Shown here: piece by piece, positions 57,052 through 64,000 of the stretch | Numbering within the stretch: the stretch's first letter is position 1 | Layout of the letters: each line of letters opens with the position of its first letter | Assembly: GCF_036311985.1 (NCBI RefSeq) | Contig: NZ_JAZDCJ010000027.1 | From: JAZDCJ01 sp036311985 | GTDB taxonomy: Bacteria > Actinomycetota > Actinomycetes > Actinomycetales > Micrococcaceae | Strand: one strand, 5' to 3' | DNA length: 64,000 bases | Program-made: the position numbers and the translations under genes | The notes under the pieces: model-generated | Databases searched by the model: none | What the model saw: only the letters and a program-made list of their open reading frames with translations | What the model was told of the DNA's origin: nothing

Positions 57052-58032
57052 TTAGAGCGCGGCCTTGGCGGCCAGTCCCGCCCGGGGATCGGCGCCGGCG
57101 GTGGCCTCGGCGAACGCCTTGACGGCCGCCTCCGCCTCGGCGTTGAGGTTCTGCGGGACGACGACGTCGAGCACCACGAGCAGGTCGCCGGCCTCCTTGG
57201 CCGTCTTCACGCCGCGGCCGCCGAGGCGCAGGGTCCGGCCCGAGCCCGAGCCGGCGGGCACCTTGACCTTGACCGTGTCGCCAGCGGGCGTCGGCACCTC
57301 GATGCTGCCGCCCAGGGCCGCCTCGGAGAACGTGACGGGCACGTGGATGCGGATGTTGTTGCCCTCCCGTTGGAAGAACGGGTGCGCCTTGACCGAGACC
57401 TTGACGAGGAGGTCGCCCTGGCCGGCCGGGCCTGGCTGGCCCTTGCCGCGCACGCGCACGCTCTGCCCGTCCTTGATGCCGGCGGGGATGCGCACCTCGA
57501 TCACCTCGCCGGTGGGCTCGCGCAGGGAGACCGTGGTCCCCCGCAGCGAACCGCCGAAGGAGATCGTCGTGGTGGCGGTGCGGTCCGCACCCTTCTGCGC
57601 GGGCTGGCCGAAGCCGCCCGGCTGGCCGCCGAATCCGCCGAAGAGGTCCGCGAACTCGGGCGGGACCTGCCCGCCGCCGAAGCCCGCGGGGCCGCGCCGG
57701 GCGCCGCCGGGTCCGCCCCCGAACAGGTTGCCGAAGATGTCGTCGAAGCCGGCACCGGCCGCTCCCCCGGGGCCCCCGGCCTGGAACCGCGCCCCGGAGC
57801 CCATGGCCCGGATCGCGTCGTACTGCTGGCGCTGCTCGGGATCGGACAGCACGGAGTTGGCCTCGGTGATGTCCTTGAACTTCTGCTCCGCTCCCGGGTT
57901 CCCCGCATTGGTGTCGGGGTGGTGGGTGCGGGCCAGCTTGCGGTAGGCCTTCTTGATGTCGGCCTCGCTCGCGTCCTTGGAGACGCCGAGAATCGCGTAG
58001 AAGTCCTTGTCGACCCAGTCCTGGCTTGCCAT
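57052..58032 (-). CDS. dnaJ: DnaJ-type co-chaperone without zinc finger (CbpA-like)
   Basis: A 326-residue J-protein. The J domain (residues 4-70) has DFYAILGVSKDASEADIKKA and the HPD motif at 38-40. A Gly/Phe-rich region follows (residues 80-150, FGGGPGGARRGPAGFGGGQV), then two C-terminal substrate domains (TVSLREPTGEVIEVRIPAGI; SIEVPTPAGDTVKVKVPAG). The four CxxCxGxG zinc repeats of DnaJ1 are missing, as in actinobacterial DnaJ encoded with hspR. It is separated from grpE by 167 bp containing a poly-C run. Confidence 0.95.
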   Translation of the reverse strand: MASQDWVDKDFYAILGVSKDASEADIKKAYRKLARTHHPDTNAGNPGAEQKFKDITEANSVLSDPEQRQQYDAIRAMGSGARFQAGGPGGAAGAGFDDIFGNLFGGGPGGARRGPAGFGGGQVPPEFADLFGGFGGQPGGFGQPAQKGADRTATTTISFGGSLRGTTVSLREPTGEVIEVRIPAGIKDGQSVRVRGKGQPGPAGQGDLLVKVSVKAHPFFQREGNNIRIHVPVTFSEAALGGSIEVPTPAGDTVKVKVPAGSGSGRTLRLGGRGVKTAKEAGDLLVVLDVVVPQNLNAEAEAAVKAFAEATAGADPRAGLAAKAAL

Positions 58033-58161
58033 GAGGCGCCTCCTTTCAACGTCGGGTGATGGTGTCCGGCCCGTGGACCGGTGCGGCGGGCGGGCGGGCC
58101 GTGGCTAACCACCCCCCCGTTGTGGCGTGTTCTGCTTCGTACTCTTTTCGTTCTTCTCCAC

Positions 58162-58193
<32 letters not shown>

Positions 58194-58199
58194 CGGCGG

Positions 58200-58865
58200 C
58201 TACTCGCCCGTGGAGACGATCACCTGGGCGGCGCGGATGACGCGCTCGCCCTTCTTGTAGCCGGGACGGAGGACCTGGGCGACGTGGTCGGCCGGGATCT
58301 CCGGATGCGGCTGCTGCATGAGCGCCTCGTGGACGGTGGGGTCGAATCCGGCCCCCGCTTCCCCGATGCGCTCGAGCCCGTGGCCGCCGAGGATCGTGTC
58401 CAGCTTGCGGGCCACGGCCGCGAACGGCCCGTCCTCGAGGTCGCCGTGCTGGCGCGCGGCGTCGAGGTCGTCGAGCACCGGGAGCAGGCTCGCGAGCACG
58501 GTCTGGACGGCGAGCTCGCGCACGCCCTCCCGGTCGCGCTCGACGCGCTTGCGGTAGTTGACGTACTCGGCCTGCAGCCGCAACAGGTCGTTGCGCAGCT
58601 CGGCCTCGGCCGCGCTGCTACCGGAGTCCGCGTCGTCCCGGCCCTCCTGGCCGGCCTCGTTGAGGATGCGCTCGGCCTGGGCCAGCGCGTCCTCGGAGTC
58701 GTGCGCCTCGTCCACGGGCACCGTCTCGTGGTGCTCGGCGCCCTCCGCCGGGGACTCGTCCCCGCTGCGGACGGCCCCGGTCTCCGGGTCGATCTTGCGC
58801 TTGTCGGTGAAGCGGATCGGCTCCTCGGAACCGTGCTCCGCCTCGTTGCCGTGGTGGGGCATCAC
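58200..58865 (-). CDS. grpE: Nucleotide exchange factor GrpE
   Basis: A 221-residue protein. The first 100 residues are acidic and disordered (NEAEHGSEEPIRFTDKRKID). Residues 105-160 form the long dimer helix (LRNDLLRLQAEYVNYRKRVE), and the beta domain has FDPTVHEALMQQPHPEIPAD and VAQVLRPGYKKGERVIRAAQ, both signature GrpE segments. It releases ADP from DnaK. The start is 9 bp from the dnaK stop. The poly-C tract begins right after its stop. Confidence 0.96.
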   Translation of the reverse strand: MMPHHGNEAEHGSEEPIRFTDKRKIDPETGAVRSGDESPAEGAEHHETVPVDEAHDSEDALAQAERILNEAGQEGRDDADSGSSAAEAELRNDLLRLQAEYVNYRKRVERDREGVRELAVQTVLASLLPVLDDLDAARQHGDLEDGPFAAVARKLDTILGGHGLERIGEAGAGFDPTVHEALMQQPHPEIPADHVAQVLRPGYKKGERVIRAAQVIVSTGE

Positions 58866-58874
58866 GTGACCGCC

Positions 58875-60722
<1,848 letters not shown>

Positions 60723-60768
60723 GATGCTTCCTTTCCTTGGGAAACGTGGTGCGGCGCCCAGCCGTGCG

Positions 60769-60789
60769 GTTGAGCGGTCTGCACTCAAC
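60769..60789. promoter_or_regulatory. HAIR element 1 upstream of dnaK
   Basis: GTTGAGC-N7-ACTCAAC fits the 7-7-7 spacing of the HspR box, 46 bp upstream of the dnaK start. Outer bases differ from the Streptomyces consensus. Confidence 0.88.
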
Positions 60790-60821
60790 TTTACGCAGAC
60801 CGCTTTCGATGTCAATTCAAA

Positions 60822-60842
60822 GTTGAGCCGAATCCGCTCAAC
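60822..60842. promoter_or_regulatory. HAIR element 2 upstream of dnaK
   Basis: GTTGAGC-N7-GCTCAAC is a perfect 7-bp inverted repeat with a 7-bp spacer, 99 bp upstream of the dnaK start. Paired HAIR boxes are usual for dnaK operons under HspR. Confidence 0.9.
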
Positions 60843-60994
60843 GTTGGCGCGCGCCCCGCCAGCGCACCGCCGGCCGACCGTTCCGGGCACCGCTCGATCC
60901 GCGGAATTCCGGGGCAGCCGGGGAGCCCATCCGGGACCCGGGCCGCGCCGCCGCCCCCGTGTTCGCCCTGCGCGATACGCGTCCGGACGCACGG

Positions 60995-61032
60995 CGGCAC
61001 CCCCGGCGCTCTGGTGGACGCCGGGGGTGCCG
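60995..61032 (-). terminator. Terminator of the cassette 2 peptide gene
   Basis: A perfect 14-bp stem (60995-61008 with 61019-61032) and a 10-base loop, starting 38 bp after the peptide-precursor stop on the minus strand. It also shields the dnaK promoter from read-through. Confidence 0.85.
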
Positions 61033-61069
61033 CGGTGCTCGGGGCGCCGTTTCCGGAAGCGCGCCGAGC

Positions 61070-61339
61070 TCAGAAGTGGTCGGGCCAGTCCCCGGGCGAG
61101 GCCTGCGGGTCGACGGGCGCGGAGTAGTGGTCCGGCCAGTCGCCGGGCGAGGCCGCCGCGGGGCCCGCCCCGGGCGTCGTGCCGGCCCACGCGACGGCCG
61201 TCAGCAACGCCGCCGCACTGGTCCAGGCGAGCGCGCGGGCGACCGCTCCGCGCGTTCCCGGCCCGGCGGCCGCCCGCTTCGACACCGCACCCCGGCCCGC
61301 GCGGCTTCCTTGCCGGTCCAGCATTCCGTGGTCCACCAC
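61070..61339 (-). CDS. Exported peptide precursor with two SPGDWPDH units, putative pheromone of cassette 2
   Basis: From the GTG at 61339, behind a GGAGGG site, this is an 89-residue frame; an upstream ATG at 61387 is also in frame. A basic region (SKRAAAGPGTRG) is followed by a hydrophobic signal segment (ALAWTSAAALLTAVAWAG) with cleavage possible around GPAAA. Then come SPGDWPDHY and, 8 residues later, SPGDWPDHF directly before the stop. The two copies (61124-61153, 61073-61102 including the leading Ala) differ at third positions and one Tyr/Phe change. The GDWP-H core matches the VGDWPH units of cassette 1, and the gene is likewise divergent from an HTH-TPR regulator. Export, processing and signalling are inferred. 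Confidence 0.75.
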   Translation of the reverse strand: MVDHGMLDRQGSRAGRGAVSKRAAAGPGTRGAVARALAWTSAAALLTAVAWAGTTPGAGPAAASPGDWPDHYSAPVDPQASPGDWPDHF

Positions 61340-61399
61340 GTCGTCCCTCCGTCGGCGCCCGGCGCCCGGTCGGCGCCAGCTTGTCATGTTCCGCGACAG

Positions 61400-61429
61400 A
61401 CGCTAGCAGTCCTCTGACAGATTTGTCAC
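61400..61429 (-). promoter_or_regulatory. Putative promoter of the cassette 2 peptide gene
   Basis: On the minus strand, GTGACA (61429-61424) and TAGCGT (61405-61400) are separated by 18 bp, a fair -35/-10 pair. The -35 lies within one arm of the TGACA-N4-TGTCA palindrome. Confidence 0.5.
61415..61428. promoter_or_regulatory. Cassette 2 operator: TGACA-N4-TGTCA
   Basis: A perfect 5-bp inverted repeat with spacer GATT between the peptide precursor and its regulator. The architecture (two arms, 4-bp spacer) equals that of cassette 1 while the arm sequence differs. A near copy sits at the downstream protease promoter. Confidence 0.65.
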
Positions 61430-61480
61430 GACTTGGGCACCGTTTCCACGGCCCGGACGGAGCACGACTAGGATCCTGTT

Positions 61481-62749
61481 ATGCCCGCCACCACCCCGGA
61501 ACGCACCTCCGACGCGCCGTCCGCCGCGGACGGCTCCGGCTTCGCCGCGACCCTGCGCAGGCTCCGGATCGAACGCGGCCTGACCCAGTCCCAGCTCGCG
61601 GGCGACGCCTACACCGCCAGCTACGTCTCGCTCCTGGAATCCGGACGACGGCGGCCCCGACCCGATATCGTGGCCGGACTCGCCGCGCGCCTCGGCGTGG
61701 ATGCCTCCGAGCTCTCGGGGCGGTCCCTCCCGGGCCCCGACAAGGTGCGGCTCGTGCAGCTCGAGCTGTTGTCCCGGCAGCAGCTCGCCGCCGGCGATCT
61801 GGACGGGGCCTTCCGGACCGCGGAGGCCGCGCTCGAAGGCTCCGGGGCGTCGGAGGATCCGGCCTGGTGGTTCAGCCATGCCTTCGGGGCCGCCGAGGCC
61901 GCGCTGGGGCTGCGTCGCTTCGAGGACTTCGACCGCCTGCTCGATCAGCTGCTGGACCACCCGGTCACCGGGCACGCCGCGGCCCTGGAATCGCGGTGTC
62001 GAAGCCTCCTCGCGCAAGGACGCCTGGCGCGGGGCGAGCTGCCCGATGCCGCCGATGCCGCGCGCGCGGCGCTGGACCTCGCCCTGCTCGACCCCGTCGA
62101 CCCCGAGGCCCTGGCCGTCGCCATCGGCTCCCTCACCTCCGCCCTCGCGGAAGGCGACGACCTCGAGCTCGCCGCCGCCGCCTGCGCGGAGTACGGGCGC
62201 CTGGACCTCGACGTATTGAGCACCCGCTCGCGCGCCAACGCGTGGTGGACGCAGGGCAACATCGCGTTCCTCCACTCCGATCCGGCACGCGGCGTCGAGC
62301 TGCACGACGCCGCGCTCGGCCTGCTCTCCCCCGCGACCGGGCTGCGGCAGTGGGGCCAGCTCAACCGCGCGACCGTCGCCAGACGGCTCGCGGCCGGGGT
62401 CCACGACGATTCCCTCGGCGCCCACTTGCGGCGGGCCCGCCTCGCCTTCGAACTGCTCGACTCGAAGGTCGAGCTCGAGCAGCTGGCCGTGACGGAGGCC
62501 CAATGGCTGCTGGCCGCGGGGCGGCCGGCGGAGGCGCTCGCCGCCCTCGAGGCCGCGCTGCCCGGACTGACGGAGCTCCCCACCCAGACGGTCGCCGAGG
62601 CGCACCTGGCCCACGCCGACGCGCTCGCCGCCCTGGACCTCGATCCGGGCGAGGCCCTCCTGGCGGCGGCCCAGGGCTTCGAGGCCGCCGGCGCGTTCGA
62701 CCGCGCCTCGGCCGCCTACAAGCGCTACGTCCAGCACCAGCGCCGCTGA
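61481..62749 (+). CDS. XRE-HTH plus TPR-like regulator, putative peptide receptor of cassette 2
   Basis: A 422-residue protein; TAGGAT ends 6 bp before the ATG, so the transcript may be leaderless. Residues 18-74 form an XRE-type HTH (FAATLRRLRIERGLTQSQLA, YTASYVSLLESGRRRPRPDI). The remainder is paired helices of TPR type (AWWFSHAFGAAEAALGLRRF; NAWWTQGNIAFLHSDPARGV; LAVTEAQWLLAAGRPAEALA). It resembles the regulator at 38604-39842 throughout (compare AYWAIGNVAFK with AWWTQGNIAFL, and MRLAAGV with RRLAAGV), so the two are paralogues. It is followed by a secreted protease gene whose promoter carries the cassette 2 operator motif. Peptide sensing is inferred. Confidence 0.85.
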   Translation: MPATTPERTSDAPSAADGSGFAATLRRLRIERGLTQSQLAGDAYTASYVSLLESGRRRPRPDIVAGLAARLGVDASELSGRSLPGPDKVRLVQLELLSRQQLAAGDLDGAFRTAEAALEGSGASEDPAWWFSHAFGAAEAALGLRRFEDFDRLLDQLLDHPVTGHAAALESRCRSLLAQGRLARGELPDAADAARAALDLALLDPVDPEALAVAIGSLTSALAEGDDLELAAAACAEYGRLDLDVLSTRSRANAWWTQGNIAFLHSDPARGVELHDAALGLLSPATGLRQWGQLNRATVARRLAAGVHDDSLGAHLRRARLAFELLDSKVELEQLAVTEAQWLLAAGRPAEALAALEAALPGLTELPTQTVAEAHLAHADALAALDLDPGEALLAAAQGFEAAGAFDRASAAYKRYVQHQRR

Positions 62750-62761
62750 CCCGCGATGCGA

Positions 62762-62777
62762 CGGCGGCACCCCGCCG
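62762..62777 (+). terminator. Short hairpin after regulator 2
   Basis: CGGCGG and CCGCCG arms with a 4-base loop, 12 bp after the regulator stop. It is small but GC-rich. Confidence 0.45.
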
Positions 62778-62862
62778 CCCTACGTGAAGCGGTCATTGAA
62801 GATCACTCGACCGCCTTTGTCAACCTCTGAAATTTCTTCAATACTACTTTGTCATTACCCCT

Positions 62863-62876
62863 CGACACACTTGTCA
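62863..62876. promoter_or_regulatory. Cassette 2-type operator over the protease -35 box
   Basis: CGACA-N4-TGTCA, one mismatch from the TGACA-N4-TGTCA palindrome at 61415, with the right arm inside the TTGTCA -35 element of the protease promoter. Further TGTCA boxes start at 62818, 62850 and 62883. Confidence 0.55.
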
Positions 62877-62899
62877 TGCTGGTGTCAGGATGCTGTTAT
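62871..62899 (+). promoter_or_regulatory. Protease promoter
   Basis: TTGTCA (62871-62876), 17 bp, TGTTAT (62894-62899), 44 bp before the start codon. Both boxes are close to the vegetative consensus, and a GAAAGGG ribosome site precedes the ATG. Confidence 0.7.
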
Positions 62900-62943
62900 C
62901 CCGTTGGCCTCCGGGCCATTCGCATCCTCCGAAAGGGCACACC

Positions 62944-63957
62944 ATGCTCAGCAAGAAACTCTTCTGCGGCCTCGCCGCCTCGGCCCTCGTCGCGGCCGGG
63001 GCCGTGGCCGCCGCCGGCACCGCCACGGCTTCCACGACCGAAACGGCGGCCTCCGGATCCGGCTCGACCGTTACGGTCCACCACCTTCCCCAGCAGAAGT
63101 CCTCCGCCGCCGGATGGTCCGCGGAGCGCATGCTCAACGCGGTGGACGGATCGGTCCTCGCCGAGAAGGCGGCCGAGCGCTGGAGTGCACAGAACGTCCT
63201 GCGCCCCGCGGCACTCGACGCGGACAACGCGCCGTTGAGCATCCCCGGAACGGCACCCTCGGCCCCAGCCGCCGTGGCCCCGGCCGCCGAAGCCGCGCCC
63301 AGCGCGGCCAACGAGAACCCCGTGCCCCACATCGGCAAGGTGTTCTTCACCCTCGGCGGCCAGGACTACGTCTGCTCCGGCAACTCCGTGGTCTCCGGCA
63401 ACGACTCCGTCGTTTCCACGGCCGGGCACTGCCTCAACGAGGGCCCGGGCTCCTTCGCGAGCGAGTTCGTGTTCGTCCCGGCCTACGAGAACGGCTCGGC
63501 CCCCTACGGCCAGTGGCCCGCGGAGACGCTCTACGCCCCGACGGCCTGGATCCAGCAGGGCGACATGAGCGTGGACACCGCCTTCGCCGTCCTCGCCGAG
63601 CAGGGCGGCCAGAGCCTCGCCGACGCCGTCGGCGCCTCGGGCGTCCAGTTCAACGCCCCGACGGGCCAGCAGTACACGGCCTACGGCTACCCGGCCGCCT
63701 CGCCCTTCAACGGCCAGACCCTCAAGTCGTGCTCCGGCACGGCGACGCCGGACTCGATCAACCCGGGCTTTGGCACGCAGGGGATCCCGTGCGACATGAC
63801 CGGCGGGTCCTCCGGCGGCCCGTGGTTCATCAACGCCACGCACGGCGGCTACCAGAACTCCGTGAACAGCTACGGCTACGGCGGCGTCAACGCGATGTTC
63901 GGCCCCCGCTGGGCCAACGTCATCCAGGACAGCTACGAGGCCGCCTCGCAGCACTGA
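62944..63957 (+). CDS. Secreted trypsin-like serine protease
   Basis: A 337-residue precursor from the ATG at 62944 with GAAAGGG upstream. The signal peptide is MLSKKLFCGLAASALVAAGA with cleavage near TATAS; a roughly 90-residue Ala/Ser-rich pro-region follows. The catalytic triad is H162 (STAGHCLNEG), D211 (DMSVDTAFAVL) and S290 (TGGSSGGPWF). Cysteines around the histidine (YVCSGN, AGHCL) and near the serine (SCSGT, IPCDM) suggest two disulfides. This is the chymotrypsin/glutamyl-endopeptidase-like fold. It lies just downstream of regulator 2 and its promoter carries that cassette's motif, so it is a candidate target or peptide-processing enzyme. Confidence 0.92.
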   Translation: MLSKKLFCGLAASALVAAGAVAAAGTATASTTETAASGSGSTVTVHHLPQQKSSAAGWSAERMLNAVDGSVLAEKAAERWSAQNVLRPAALDADNAPLSIPGTAPSAPAAVAPAAEAAPSAANENPVPHIGKVFFTLGGQDYVCSGNSVVSGNDSVVSTAGHCLNEGPGSFASEFVFVPAYENGSAPYGQWPAETLYAPTAWIQQGDMSVDTAFAVLAEQGGQSLADAVGASGVQFNAPTGQQYTAYGYPAASPFNGQTLKSCSGTATPDSINPGFGTQGIPCDMTGGSSGGPWFINATHGGYQNSVNSYGYGGVNAMFGPRWANVIQDSYEAASQH

Positions 63958-64000
63958 ACCCCGCGCCGGGCTCTGCACCCGGACGCACCGGAGGCCGGTT

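Larger units (their letters stand above)
60723..61069. other. Intergenic region between dnaK and the cassette 2 peptide gene
   Basis: About 350 bp without a gene. It holds the dnaK ribosome site, two HAIR boxes (60769-60789 and 60822-60842) around an AT-richer core that probably contains the dnaK promoter, and the peptide-precursor terminator at 60995-61032. Nothing else is recognised. Confidence 0.8.

Overview
The window is chromosomal DNA from a very GC-rich actinobacterium. Gene content and order (dnaK-grpE-dnaJ-hspR, MarP protease, Crp/GlxR-like regulator, DEAH helicase next to a reduced tad cluster, DUF3073, purF-purM) point to the Micrococcaceae or a close relative (Arthrobacter, Micrococcus, Citricoccus, Zhihengliuella type). 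The genus cannot be settled from the sequence alone. Genes are dense, many overlap by 1-35 bp, and GTG/TTG starts are common. At least eleven genes have a TANNNT-like box 6-7 bp before the start codon, which suggests leaderless transcripts and helps fix their starts.

Layout. 1-7216 (minus): a cluster ending in truncated proC, with a sugar-phosphate isomerase, a Ppx/GppA phosphatase, topA, an ArsR-like regulator and an N5-glutamine/rRNA-type methyltransferase. 7259-9869: a small putative lipoprotein, two GNAT acetyltransferases and trhO. 9898-17268: the 'helicase/secretion neighbourhood', a DEAH helicase convergent with a reduced tad/Flp cluster (cpaE-like, tadA, tadB, tadC, DUF4244, two TadE-like). 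The cpaE-like gene carries an apparent frameshift. 17403-25747: exonuclease/polymerase, an orphan helical protein, Nudix, nth, a membrane protein and acs. 25856-36312: aroQ, DUF2332, marP, crp, Nudix, RidA, DUF4177, a class A PBP, a phosphoesterase and the first half of a heterodimeric ABC exporter. 36309-49305: second exporter half, signalling cassette 1, purC-purD, methyltransferase, asparaginase, purF-purM, Sir2, DUF3073 and a septum-formation-like protein. 49271-60722: clpB, a yceI copy with an in-frame stop, yccF, a polysaccharide deacetylase lipoprotein, trmB, DUF1023 hydrolase, and the heat-shock operon with HspR (HAIR) boxes. 61070-63957: signalling cassette 2 and a secreted serine protease.

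The most interesting content is two paralogous divergent cassettes, 38205-39842 and 61070-62749. Each pairs an XRE helix-turn-helix plus TPR-type helical regulator (the RRNPP architecture: Rap/Rgg/NprR/PlcR/PrgX) with a tiny exported-precursor gene. The precursor carries tandem copies of a short Trp-Pro peptide ending exactly at the stop codon: five VGDWPH in cassette 1, and SPGDWPDHY/SPGDWPDHF in cassette 2. Codon differences among the VGDWPH copies are all synonymous. Each shared intergenic region holds an inverted repeat with a 4-bp spacer, different for each cassette. The cassette-2 element recurs over the -35 box of the downstream protease gene. I read these as two probably orthogonal peptide-pheromone quorum-sensing systems in an actinobacterium. 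I do not recognise them as described, and function is inferred from sequence only.

Other oddities are a 30-base poly-C run between grpE and dnaJ, a nine-unit hexanucleotide repeat encoding polyglycine in tadC, a nonsense codon in yceI, and a low-GC patch at the cpaE frameshift.
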